Source of the DNA: a virus
Length of the DNA: 28,821 bases
Virus record (IMG/VR): IMGVR_UViG_3300042860_001903
Location: 1 to 28,821 of that record
Reading direction: 5' to 3' (one strand)
Under the pieces are notes generated by a model that ran no database searches, was not told where the DNA came from, and worked only from the letters and a program-made list of their open reading frames with translations. Each line of letters opens with the position of its first letter. Within the stretch, counting starts at the first letter, position 1. This document shows positions 1 to 6,351 of this stretch, one piece after another. The translations under genes and the position numbers were made by a program.

Positions 1-1
1 T

Positions 2-334
2 TTTGGGCTCACCGATCCCAATCTTGTTGACGTACCGTCTGGCGTTTCTGGTTACTCCTTTGTAGAACTGGGCCCTGAAAGCCTTCAAAAACTAGACAGC
101 AGCATCAAGAATAGATCCTATCTCGAAGACTTGACAGGTAAGTTTGGGGGACGCGGGCCGCTTGTTCCGTTCAGCACTATGTTCAGTGACTTCATTAAAG
201 AACGCAGGGAAGCGGGCTTGCCCGCAGGCTCTGATCTCAGGTCACTTGAGTTTCAGAAGCCGATCCAAGACATGACCCCCGAGGCCTACGATCGGCTCAT
301 GCGCTATCTGTCCAAGATCGATGACCCTTATTGA
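2..334 (+). CDS. 3' end of a phage protein of unknown function
   Basis: The frame is open from the first bases of the window to a TGA at 332-334, so this is the last 110 residues of a longer protein whose start lies outside. I do not recognise the family. The segment is hydrophilic with no membrane segment, and ends in a helical-looking stretch (TPEAYDRLMRYLSKIDD). Its base composition is clearly lower in GC than the early genes that follow, resembling the AT-richer part of the fibre gene at the other end of the window. It points right and its 3' end overlaps the leftward gene at 297-494. If the genome is circular or permuted this would be the last late gene. An internal ATG at 131 would give only 67 residues; the open frame upstream makes the longer reading more likely. 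Confidence 0.6.
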   Translation, partial: FGLTDPNLVDVPSGVSGYSFVELGPESLQKLDSSIKNRSYLEDLTGKFGGRGPLVPFSTMFSDFIKERREAGLPAGSDLRSLEFQKPIQDMTPEAYDRLMRYLSKIDDPY

Positions 335-494
335 GGATCGTCTCTATCTCCCACGCCAACACTTTCAGCAACGCCAGCGCTCCCGCCGCATCCCCGTTAG
401 TGGCGGCGGCAATGGCATCGTTAGCCAGCTCATACGCATTTTCCTGCGCCTCCTCGATACCCGCCTGATTAACCTCTTGATTTTCTTCGTTCAT
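297..494 (-). CDS. small acidic hypothetical protein (65 aa)
   Basis: A small acidic Ala/Glu/Asn-rich protein with no recognised domain, predicted mostly helical (ELANDAIAAATNGDAAGALALLKVLAWEIETIL). The ATG at 494 is preferred because an AGGAG motif sits six bases upstream; a GTG at 497 is directly adjacent and in frame. The start overlaps the stop of the gene at 494-835 by one base (TGATG), so translation is probably coupled to it. It is the last gene of the leftward early block, and its 3' end overlaps the rightward gene ending at 334 by 38 bases with no terminator hairpin visible between them. Function unknown. Confidence 0.6.
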   Translation of the reverse strand: MNEENQEVNQAGIEEAQENAYELANDAIAAATNGDAAGALALLKVLAWEIETILNKGHRSWTDSA

Positions 495-835
495 CACTTG
501 CTCCTCTCAATGATCCGCTGGCCGAAGAAGACGATCTTCTCGCCGTCGTAGACCGCGCTGTCCTGACCCGGCTTGCCCCGGCCCTGCCGCAGCGCCGCGA
601 CGCGCCACGCCGCCTTGAAGGCGTTGGCCACGTCATACTCCATGTTCAGCGCCTCGATGATGTCGTTGCACTCGGCCGTGTACGGCTCGCCGCCGGACGT
701 GGGCCGATCGACGCGCACCTTGTAGTAGTCGGTGCTACCGCCGGTCAGCTTGGCCGGCTCATGCGAATGGACGCAGGCCATGACCCCCGAGATCTTATCG
801 TGCACTGCGAGGCATACCGAACAGGTGTAGCTCAT
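494..835 (-). CDS. phage protein of unknown function, DUF3310-like appearance (113 aa)
   Basis: The protein has a Cys-rich N-terminus (CSVC near residue 5, then a C/H pair around 21-24) that could bind a metal. The body reads like the small phage proteins that contain an 'IEALxMxxxxxNAFKAxWR' core (residues about 58-80: DIIEALNMEYDVANAFKAAW). That arrangement recalls DUF3310, found in many phages near replication genes, but the match is from memory of the pattern and is tentative. The ATG at 835 overlaps the stop of the SNF2-type helicase gene by four bases (ATGA), which places it in the same operon. No specific role can be assigned. Confidence 0.65.
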   Translation of the reverse strand: MSYTCSVCLAVHDKISGVMACVHSHEPAKLTGGSTDYYKVRVDRPTSGGEPYTAECNDIIEALNMEYDVANAFKAAWRVAALRQGRGKPGQDSAVYDGEKIVFFGQRIIERSK

Positions 836-2190
836 TTCTTCCTCCGCTTCATTGCTTCCAGCAGGATCTCCTGCGTGCTCTTCTTCGACGTGAGACGATC
901 CATGACGAGGTCATCCACCGTGTCGCGGGCGAGGATCGGGTAGACGAACACCGGCCGATCGTAGCCGGCCTGCGCCTGCCGCATCGGCCCGATGCGCTCG
1001 ATGATCTGCATGTGCTCCTCGAGGTTCCAGTTGACCCCGTAGAAGGCGAGGATGTTGCCCCCGTCCGCGAGGTTCAGGCCGTGGCCCGCCGATGCAGGGT
1101 GAGCGAAAAGTAGTTCGATTTCCCCCCGGTTCCACTGTTTGATCGTATCAGGGTCAGCGTCCAGCACCCGGCCTTTAGGGTAGCGCTTGCGTAGCCGGGC
1201 CAAGTCGTGTTTGAAATTGTAGGCCACCAAGACGGGCGCGCCATTGGCCTCCTCAATGACGCTGTCCAGCGCCTCCAGCTTGGCATCGTGCACCGCCTCC
1301 CAGTTGCCGTACTCATCGGTGTACAGCGCCCCGTTGGCGAGCTGCAAGCACTTCTGCGTCCGCACCGCCGCGTTGGCTGCCTCGACGCCCTCGCTGTTGA
1401 GGATCGTGTACATCTCCTCCTCCATCTCGTCATACGCGCGGCGCGCCGCCGGCGGCAGGTCGATGTAGATCGGGCTGGTGATGGGCTCATCGACGGGCAG
1501 GCCGCGCACGGTCAGGCAGATGTCCTTGAGCCGCTCCTGCACCTCCTCCTGCGTGTGGTCGTAGGGCACGAGGCTGTAGCCGTCGTAGCCCTTGCGGAAC
1601 CAGCGCTCGCTGAAGGCGCTGAACGTGCGGCCTAGCCGCTCTCCCTGATCAAGGAACCAGCTCTGCCCCCAAAGGTCTTTAACGCCATTGGGCGCAGGGG
1701 TGCCTGTCAGGCCGATGAAGCGCGTGACGTGCGTGTGGGCCACCTGACCCAGCGCACGCGCCCGTGAGCCGCCCTGACGCAGCCTGAAGCTCTTCAGCCG
1801 GGTGAACTCGTCGGCGACCACGGTGATGAACGGCCACGCGTCGCCGAGCGCCTCGCGCAGCCAGACGAGGTTGTCGTAGTTGGTCGTGTAGATGTCGGCC
1901 GGCGTGTCAAGCGCCGCCTGACGCTGCTTCGGCGTGCCGGTGATGACGCTGACGCGCAGGTGCGACAGGTGCGGCCACTTCTTGACCTCGTCCGGCCACG
2001 TGGAGCGCGCCACGCGCAGCGGTGCCAGCACCAGCACTGGGTACACGTCCTCGACCACGGAGAGCGCCTCCAGCGCCGTCAGGGTGGTGACGGTCTTGCC
2101 GCCGCCCATGGGCATCCACAGGGCGGCCCTGCGCTCCTTGTACAGGTGCGCGAGGGCCTCCCTCTGGTAGTCGTGCGGCTTGAAGGTCAC
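832..2190 (-). CDS. SNF2/DEAD-type superfamily 2 helicase
   Basis: An ATP-dependent DNA translocase of the SNF2-like superfamily 2 group, of the kind phages carry beside a family A polymerase and a VRR-NUC nuclease. From the GTG at 2190 it has 452 residues. Walker A is MGGGKT (about 28-33), motif Ia lies around LVLAPLRV, the DEAD-like box is VVADEF (D127, E128), motif III is LTGTPAPNG (161-169), and the C-terminal RecA-like lobe has HPASAGHGLNL and a motif VI reading QIIERIGPMRQ. That motif VI is unusual, since SNF2 proteins normally have a histidine-containing RIHRIGQ-like sequence. The GTG is preferred because it overlaps the upstream stop as GTGA with a GGGAAG just ahead; an ATG at 2244 would add 18 Arg/Pro/Ala-rich residues and overlap the upstream gene more. 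Confidence 0.92.
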   Translation of the reverse strand: MTFKPHDYQREALAHLYKERRAALWMPMGGGKTVTTLTALEALSVVEDVYPVLVLAPLRVARSTWPDEVKKWPHLSHLRVSVITGTPKQRQAALDTPADIYTTNYDNLVWLREALGDAWPFITVVADEFTRLKSFRLRQGGSRARALGQVAHTHVTRFIGLTGTPAPNGVKDLWGQSWFLDQGERLGRTFSAFSERWFRKGYDGYSLVPYDHTQEEVQERLKDICLTVRGLPVDEPITSPIYIDLPPAARRAYDEMEEEMYTILNSEGVEAANAAVRTQKCLQLANGALYTDEYGNWEAVHDAKLEALDSVIEEANGAPVLVAYNFKHDLARLRKRYPKGRVLDADPDTIKQWNRGEIELLFAHPASAGHGLNLADGGNILAFYGVNWNLEEHMQIIERIGPMRQAQAGYDRPVFVYPILARDTVDDLVMDRLTSKKSTQEILLEAMKRRKK

Positions 2191-2396
2191 AGTGCTTCCC
2201 AAGGCTGCGGCCGGTGGAGCGGGCCACCTTCGCCTGCGAGCCACTCGGCGGTGTGTTCAGACGGAGCGCCCTTCCAGTACAGGCGGCCGCCGACATACCA
2301 GCGAAGCTGACGGCCACCGCGCGAGGTCTGGACGACGCGGGCGACGCGCTTGCCGGCGGGGGTCAGGTCGTAGTTGGTGTTGATGACGATCTGCAT
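2187..2396 (-). CDS. small hypothetical protein behind the conserved early leader (69 aa)
   Basis: A short basic protein, MQIVINTNYDLTPAGKR at its N-terminus, with a central aromatic patch (LRWYVGGRLYW, about residues 31-41). No recognised domain. The ATG at 2396 is chosen over an upstream ATG at 2438 because the conserved leader (ATCAGCAAC-GGAGACCC) ends directly in front of it, and the upstream ATG lies inside the palindromic promoter element. Its stop overlaps the helicase GTG by four bases, so it is the first gene of the unit that includes the helicase and the two small genes beyond. Being the promoter-proximal gene, it may be made in quantity. Function unknown. Confidence 0.65.
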   Translation of the reverse strand: MQIVINTNYDLTPAGKRVARVVQTSRGGRQLRWYVGGRLYWKGAPSEHTAEWLAGEGGPLHRPQPWEAL

Positions 2397-2399
2397 GTC

Positions 2400-2451
2400 A
2401 GGGTCTCCGTTGCTGATGTACTCTATTCGCACGTGCAACGTATGATTGCAA
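2400..2451 (-). promoter_or_regulatory. early promoter/operator and conserved leader, copy 1
   Basis: Read on the minus strand this holds TTGCAA, an inverted repeat TGCAA-N7-TTGCA (plus-strand 2434-2450), a GAATAG that could be a -10 seventeen bases after TTGCAA, then ATCAGCAACGGAGACCC and the ATG at 2396. It lines up almost base for base with the element before 17505. A promoter is inferred; the repeat itself is seen directly. Confidence 0.6.
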
Positions 2452-2498
2452 CCCCCAAATGCAAAAAAGTTTGGGGCGACCCGAAGGCCGCCCCGATG

Positions 2499-2861
2499 TC
2501 AGAAGAAGCGCAGAATGTGCAGCTCGCCCTCGTCCTCGAACCGCCGCACCATGGCGCTCCCAGTGCCCCATTGGGTTGAGCAAAATGCCGCGACGTTGCT
2601 CTGCAGAATGTTTACGTCGAAGTCGGCGTAGGGGATCTGCGCGGACTGGCCGGGCTCCAGCTCCCCGATGTAAGGCAGGAAGTGCGCGCGCGTCGCGCCG
2701 CGCGGGTAGGGGCCGGGGCCCCTGCGCCTGACCTTGGGCGGCGGTGCCAGTTCCAGAGTGCCGTACGTCTCGCCGTTGTACACGATGGCGTACTGAGCGC
2801 CGGCCGCGTCGAGCATACGCAGGGCGCGCTCGAAGGCCATGTCTTGGATAGTCTGTGTCAT
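2499..2861 (-). CDS. conserved-looking phage hypothetical protein (120 aa)
   Basis: A 120-residue protein without transmembrane segments. The N-terminal third (MAFERALRMLDAAGAQYAIV) looks helical, then comes a basic, proline-rich link (PPPKVRRRGPGPYPRG), then a C-terminal part reading PYIGELEPGQ, IPYADFDVNILQSNVAAFCS and WGTGSAMVRRFEDEG. That C-terminal part resembles a small phage family in which a short helical domain precedes 'WGKGSY' and an acidic turn, and which often looks like a DNA-binding fold. I have no firm function. It is a single-gene unit with its own variant of the conserved leader upstream, separated from its neighbours by promoter elements on both sides. Confidence 0.65.
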   Translation of the reverse strand: MTQTIQDMAFERALRMLDAAGAQYAIVYNGETYGTLELAPPPKVRRRGPGPYPRGATRAHFLPYIGELEPGQSAQIPYADFDVNILQSNVAAFCSTQWGTGSAMVRRFEDEGELHILRFF

Positions 2862-2865
2862 GTCA

Positions 2866-2922
2866 GGATCTCCTTTTTGTTACTGACATTCGACACATAA
2901 GTTGCACAACTCTAAGTTGCAA
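2866..2922 (-). promoter_or_regulatory. early promoter/leader, divergent copy 2
   Basis: On the minus strand: TTGCAA, seventeen bases, TATGTG (a reasonable -35/-10 pair), then GTCAGTAACAAAAAGGAGAT and CCTGACATG. It is a degenerate version of the ATCAGCAA...GGAGACC leader; the CCTGACATG end is shared with copy 1. The inverted repeat here is CAACT-CTA-AGTTG flanked by TTGCA and CAA, so the spacing differs from the other copies. Confidence 0.5.
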
Positions 2923-3205
2923 TCCCCTCCCGAACTTTTTTTACGATCTCGTCGATGTTCTCAATTGACCGGGCGATGAACACCGGCACGCCGTCGCCGC
3001 GCATGCGCTCGATCTCGCGCTGCTGGTGGCCGCTGAGCCGGTCGTCGTCGGCCTTGATCTCGATGAAGGCGGCGCGCGGCCACTCCCACCAGATGAAGCA
3101 GTCAGGGCAGCCCCGGCGGCCTTCCCAGCGCGCCTTGCGGTACTGGCCGCCGCTCTTCTGCACGACGCGCTTCAGGTGCTCCTGCAGCTTGCCGGCGGGC
3201 GTCAC
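2912..3205 (-). CDS. VRR-NUC domain nuclease (97 aa)
   Basis: A stand-alone VRR-NUC protein, a compact PD-(D/E)XK nuclease of the type seen in phage replication modules and in the eukaryotic FAN1 C-terminus. Family residues are visible: E9 in the first helix, GCPD at 32-35 (D35), EIK at 49-51 (E49, K51) and the helix LSGHQQREIERM with Q61. It probably cleaves branched or flapped DNA during replication or recombination. The start is GTG at 3205, overlapping the upstream 65-residue gene as GTGA. Length is normal for single-domain phage members. Its position between the polymerase and the SNF2-type helicase is the usual arrangement of these three activities. Confidence 0.9.
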   Translation of the reverse strand: MTPAGKLQEHLKRVVQKSGGQYRKARWEGRRGCPDCFIWWEWPRAAFIEIKADDDRLSGHQQREIERMRGDGVPVFIARSIENIDEIVKKVREGIAT

Positions 3206-3399
3206 TCCGGCTGCCTTCCGGCCGACCAGTTCGGCGTCACGCGCGCGTCGCTGTTAGGGACGCACCAAATCTCGCCGGATGTGTTCAAAGTCACAACCCA
3301 CAGCAGGTTGTGCTCCTGCCCGTAGTCGATCACGGCCAGCGCCAGACCGCGACCCTTGGGCGTGTCCATTGGGATCGAGGGGTTGAGCTGCGTAAACAT
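3202..3399 (-). CDS. small conserved phage protein (65 aa)
   Basis: The protein starts MFTQLNPSIPMDTPKGRG and continues with LAVIDYGQEHNLLWVV and GEIWCVPNSDARV. I recall very similar short proteins in many phages (Q-L-N-P-x-I-P start, then an IDYG-x-EH motif), usually next to replication genes, but no function is known to me. It is probably a small all-beta protein. The ATG at 3399 overlaps the DNA polymerase stop by one base (TGATG) and its stop overlaps the VRR-NUC start by four bases. It is therefore translationally coupled between two replication enzymes, and a role in that machinery is possible. Confidence 0.75.
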   Translation of the reverse strand: MFTQLNPSIPMDTPKGRGLALAVIDYGQEHNLLWVVTLNTSGEIWCVPNSDARVTPNWSAGRQPE

Positions 3400-5363
3400 C
3401 AGTCCTTGCGGTAACGATACGCCTCGAAGCCGGCGGCGGCAAGCGGCAGGCCGGCCGACCAGCTCGGGTTGGTGGACATGATCGCCGCCAGCCCCTCGCT
3501 GGTGTAGGCCGGCTCGTCCGGCGTCTCGCAGACCAGCTCGTCGTGCACGCGGATGCAGACGCTGTAGCCGGCCTCCTCGGCGCGCAGCATGCCGGACATG
3601 AACACGTCGCGGGCGATGGCCTGCACGGCGTTCTCGACCAGCTTGCCGCCGTACGTGTCGAGGCGCTCCCACTTGCGGGTGAATTGGTTCATGCCCTCGT
3701 AGGACAGGCTGCCGCTGGCCGACGCCTCCGGGCGCGGGTAGCACAGGTAGCGGCCGCTCGGCAGCTTCATCCGCAGCCACGCGATGCCCTGCCCGTCCGG
3801 CTTCACGTCGAACGTGATCAGGTCGCGCACGGCGAAGCTCTCGCCCATCTTGTTGATGGCTGACCGCGCGGCCGCCTCCATGTCGTACCACAGGTTGCGC
3901 GTGCACGGGTGGGCCTTGCGCCACGCCGAGACGATCTCTTGGATGGCCTCGTCCGTCATCGCGTCGAACACCTTGCCGCCCATCTTGCGGTACGCGCCGA
4001 CGCCGCCCTGATAGCCTCCCGCCAGCTCGGGCACCTTGCCCTGCAGTTGGCGCTCGGCCTTGGTGATGAGGCCCGGATCTTTGCCGAGGATGCGGCCGGC
4101 GGTCACCTTATACAGGTCGTGCCCGTCGCCCCGGTCGTAGGCCTTGAACGCCGTGACCTTCCAGTCCTCGCCGGCCAGCCACGCCAGCACGCGGCCCTCG
4201 ATGTTGGACAGGTCGGCGATGACCAGCTTGGTGCCCTCGGGGGCGACCAGCGCCCCGCGCACGGCGAAGGCGCAGCGCTCGCTGACGTTGTCCCAGATCA
4301 GGTGCTCGCAGTCCGCCTTCATGGCGGCCACGGTCGTCGCCTGCACGTCGTCATCGAACCAGTCGGGGCTGCGCGGCAGGTTCTGCGGCTGGAACAGGCG
4401 GCCGGCGTCACGCCCGGTGCGCGCCGCGCCGCAGAACTGGATCAGGCCGCGCAGGCGGCCGTCCTTGTTCGTGGCGTTGAGCAGCACACTGTACTTAGCC
4501 GGGCTCGTCGCGGCCGCCTGCTGGCGGATCTCCAGCAGCTCGCGCACCTGCGGGTCGAGGTCTCCGTCGAGCAGGTTGCCGAGCGTGGCGCGCGTCAGAT
4601 CCTCGGTCTCGAAGCCGTGGGCGTCCTTGAGGTGGTCGAGCAGGCGCTGGCGCTGCGTGGCGGACGTGACGCTGCCGCCGGTCAGATCGGCTGCACGAGT
4701 GGCCAGAGATCGTCCAGCTCGATCGAAAGCTCGTAGAGCTGCTCGTGCAAACTCTCGGTCAACGGCGACACCACGGTCATTAATTCTTTGATCACACTGC
4801 CACAGGAGCCGCTCACGATCACAATCGTTCCATGATGGCAGTCGTCCAAGTACGCTTCGCATTGCGTCCACATCCAGCCGGGCGTACTCGACGAAGGCGA
4901 CCCACTCGGCGGGATGTGTGTCACGGGTGGCTCTCCGTATCTTGACGTTGCTGGGCCTCGGCTTCGTCAGCAAGTGTATCAGCTTTTTGCCTGCCTTGTC
5001 TTTGGCTTTGTCCTGCGGCACGTGCAGCACGTCGCAGAGCTGGCCCAGAGAGCCGGGCAGGCTGTGCTGCAGGGCCAGCACCATCGTGTCGATGACCTTC
5101 TCCACGGGGATGTGGACGCCCTGCTCGCGCAGGACGGTGCGGTCGAAGTTGCTGTTGTGGATCACGACGCGATCAGACTTGTCGATGATGTTCTGCAGCG
5201 CGTGACGCCAATGCACGAGATCCTGCGTGTCCCAGACCGCAACAGGATCGCTGTCCATCGCCCACGCCACCAGCATCACCTCGGCGTCCTCCGCGTAGCG
5301 GTACGCGCCGTAGGTGATCTTGGTTTCGCAGAATGTTTCGAGATCGAGGTACAGTGTGCTCAT
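3399..5363 (-). CDS. DNA polymerase, family A, with 3'-5' exonuclease
   Basis: A replicative polymerase of 654 residues. The N-terminal DnaQ-like exonuclease has D7 and E9 (LDLETF), D74 (HNSNFD) and the Exo III motif YARLD with Y160 and D164, so proofreading should be active. The polymerase domain shows motif A VIADLSNIEGR (D383, E389), an O-helix-like motif B at about 436-452 (KAERQLQGKVPELAGGY), and motif C VHDE (H607, D608, E609). There is no 5' nuclease domain, as usual for phage enzymes. The ATG at 5363 has a GAGG motif five bases upstream. That ribosome-binding site lies in one arm of a long inverted repeat (5369-5450), which could restrict translation. The gene is followed by the 65-residue protein and VRR-NUC with overlapping junctions. 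Confidence 0.96.
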   Translation of the reverse strand: MSTLYLDLETFCETKITYGAYRYAEDAEVMLVAWAMDSDPVAVWDTQDLVHWRHALQNIIDKSDRVVIHNSNFDRTVLREQGVHIPVEKVIDTMVLALQHSLPGSLGQLCDVLHVPQDKAKDKAGKKLIHLLTKPRPSNVKIRRATRDTHPAEWVAFVEYARLDVDAMRSVLGRLPSWNDCDRERLLWQCDQRINDRGVAVDREFARAALRAFDRAGRSLATRAADLTGGSVTSATQRQRLLDHLKDAHGFETEDLTRATLGNLLDGDLDPQVRELLEIRQQAAATSPAKYSVLLNATNKDGRLRGLIQFCGAARTGRDAGRLFQPQNLPRSPDWFDDDVQATTVAAMKADCEHLIWDNVSERCAFAVRGALVAPEGTKLVIADLSNIEGRVLAWLAGEDWKVTAFKAYDRGDGHDLYKVTAGRILGKDPGLITKAERQLQGKVPELAGGYQGGVGAYRKMGGKVFDAMTDEAIQEIVSAWRKAHPCTRNLWYDMEAAARSAINKMGESFAVRDLITFDVKPDGQGIAWLRMKLPSGRYLCYPRPEASASGSLSYEGMNQFTRKWERLDTYGGKLVENAVQAIARDVFMSGMLRAEEAGYSVCIRVHDELVCETPDEPAYTSEGLAAIMSTNPSWSAGLPLAAAGFEAYRYRKD

Positions 5364-5368
5364 GATGT

Positions 5369-5450
5369 CCTCTGTTCGGGAGAGCCGCGCGCTTCGTGTA
5401 TCAGCAACGCAGGAGACCCCGCACCCACGCGCGGCTCACCAGAACAGAGG
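5369..5450 (-). promoter_or_regulatory. stem-loop over the polymerase ribosome-binding site, with antisense leader in its loop
   Basis: Arms CCTCTGTTC (5369-5377) and GAACAGAGG (5442-5450) pair perfectly over 9 bp. After a 4x4 internal loop, GAGCCGCGCG (5382-5391) pairs with CGCGCGGCTC (5428-5437) over 10 bp, leaving a 36-base loop. In the polymerase mRNA the GAGG ribosome-binding site lies in the outer arm. The loop reads GGGTCTCC-TGC-GTTGCTGAT in that mRNA, which is the reverse complement of the ATCAGCAAC/GGAGACCC leader before other early genes, apart from a 3-base insertion. The structure is seen; the regulatory role is inferred. Confidence 0.55.
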
Positions 5451-5491
5451 CGCGCCTGCCCCGCCAAGGGGGAGAAACAGGGCAGGCGCGC
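5450..5491. other. perfect 12-bp inverted repeat (strong hairpin)
   Basis: GCGCGCCTGCCC (5450-5461) and GGGCAGGCGCGC (5480-5491) are perfect complements around an 18-base loop. No T-run follows on either strand, so it is not a standard intrinsic terminator. It lies between the GapR-like gene and the polymerase leader stem-loop, sharing one base with the latter. It may be an mRNA processing or stability element, or a protein-binding site. Confidence 0.6.
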
Positions 5492-5504
5492 TGGTTCTAT
5501 AGAC

Positions 5505-5759
5505 CTACAGGAGATCCATGCCAATAGCCTTTGCGTAGGTCTCGAGCAGGGCGAAGTGCTCGTTCCTATCGTCATTGGCCATCTTGCGGAGACGGACGAC
5601 CTCGCGGAGGATCTTGGCATCATACCCACGGGCCTTGGCCTCGGTGTAGATGTCCTTGATGTCGTCCGCGATGCCCTTCTTCTCCGCCTCAAGCGTCTCA
5701 ATGCGCTCGATCAGGAGGCGCAGTTGTTCGCCTGCGCTGTTGTGTCCCTCCTCGCTCAC
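5505..5759 (-). CDS. DUF2312 / GapR-family DNA-binding protein (84 aa)
   Basis: A small helical protein matching DUF2312 (UPF0335). It contains LRLLIERIETLEAEKKGIADDIKD followed by YTEAKARGYD, KILREVVRLRKM and a C-terminal ALLETYAKAIG helix. The Caulobacter member GapR binds overtwisted, AT-rich DNA ahead of replication and transcription and helps type II topoisomerases. A phage copy could serve the phage's own replication or alter the host nucleoid. Its length is normal for the family. The GTG at 5759 overlaps the stop of the DUF2815 gene as GTGA; a longer frame upstream lies inside that gene and is not credible. The family is largely alphaproteobacterial, which is the main clue to the host. 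It is separated from the polymerase by 141 bases of structured non-coding sequence. Confidence 0.9.
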   Translation of the reverse strand: MSEEGHNSAGEQLRLLIERIETLEAEKKGIADDIKDIYTEAKARGYDAKILREVVRLRKMANDDRNEHFALLETYAKAIGMDLL

Positions 5760-6340
5760 AGGAAGTCGGCCGCGTCGGGAGCGACCTTGGTCAGCGACGC
5801 GAACTCGTCCGCAGACGCCGGAGCCGAGCCACCGCCGAGGTTCTCGCCCTCGCCGGTCAGCATGACGCCGCGCAGCGAGCAGTTGATGCGGCGGCCCCAC
5901 TTGTTGTCCTGCGCCCACACCTCGACCGAGGCGTTGACGACGGCACCGCTGTGGGCCTGCCGCTCAATCGGGCCCTTACCCATCACCTCTTTGCCGTACT
6001 GATCAAACACGGTCGGCTGGGTCTTGGCGTTGCGGGTGGACAGGTAGTGCTGCCCGTCAAAGCCCTGATAGGCCTCGCCGGTCTTCTTCGAGCGGTAGAC
6101 CTTCTTGACGAAGGCGACCTTGCCGTCCTCTTCCAGCATCTTCAGGACGCTCTCGGCCTTGTCCTTCCACGCCTCGTCGGCCTCGGCGGCGATGGCAGCC
6201 TCAAGCGCCTTGTGCTGTTCGCTGCCCGGCTTGATGGCGAACTTTGCGCCGTAGGCCGGGTCGCCTTCGCCAAACGCCTGCGGTTCGGCAATCGCCGGGA
6301 ACGACAGAGTGACGCCCTTGAGCATGATACGTGTAGCCAT
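5756..6340 (-). CDS. DUF2815 ssDNA-binding-type protein (194 aa)
   Basis: The N-terminus MATRIMLKGVTLSFPAIAEPQAF and the later AKFAIKPGSEQHKALEAAI and NASVEVWAQDNKWGRRINCSLRGV are characteristic of DUF2815. This phage family has an OB-like fold and acts, or is assumed to act, as the single-stranded DNA-binding protein of this replication module. The C-terminus is Gly/Ala-rich and ends in acidic-hydrophobic residues (APDAADFL), as in SSB-type acidic tails that contact partner proteins. The ATG at 6340 fits the family's usual N-terminus; a GTG at 6349 would add three residues (VNK), and neither has a strong ribosome-binding site. It follows the DUF2800 nuclease within a dozen bases and overlaps the GapR-like gene. 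Confidence 0.9.
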   Translation of the reverse strand: MATRIMLKGVTLSFPAIAEPQAFGEGDPAYGAKFAIKPGSEQHKALEAAIAAEADEAWKDKAESVLKMLEEDGKVAFVKKVYRSKKTGEAYQGFDGQHYLSTRNAKTQPTVFDQYGKEVMGKGPIERQAHSGAVVNASVEVWAQDNKWGRRINCSLRGVMLTGEGENLGGGSAPASADEFASLTKVAPDAADFL

Positions 6341-6351
6341 TTTGTTCACTT

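Noticed and set aside
4914-6002. 362-codon plus-strand frame over the polymerase leader and GapR-like gene
   Set aside because: It crosses the structured intergenic region and two genes on the other strand and has no ribosome-binding site.
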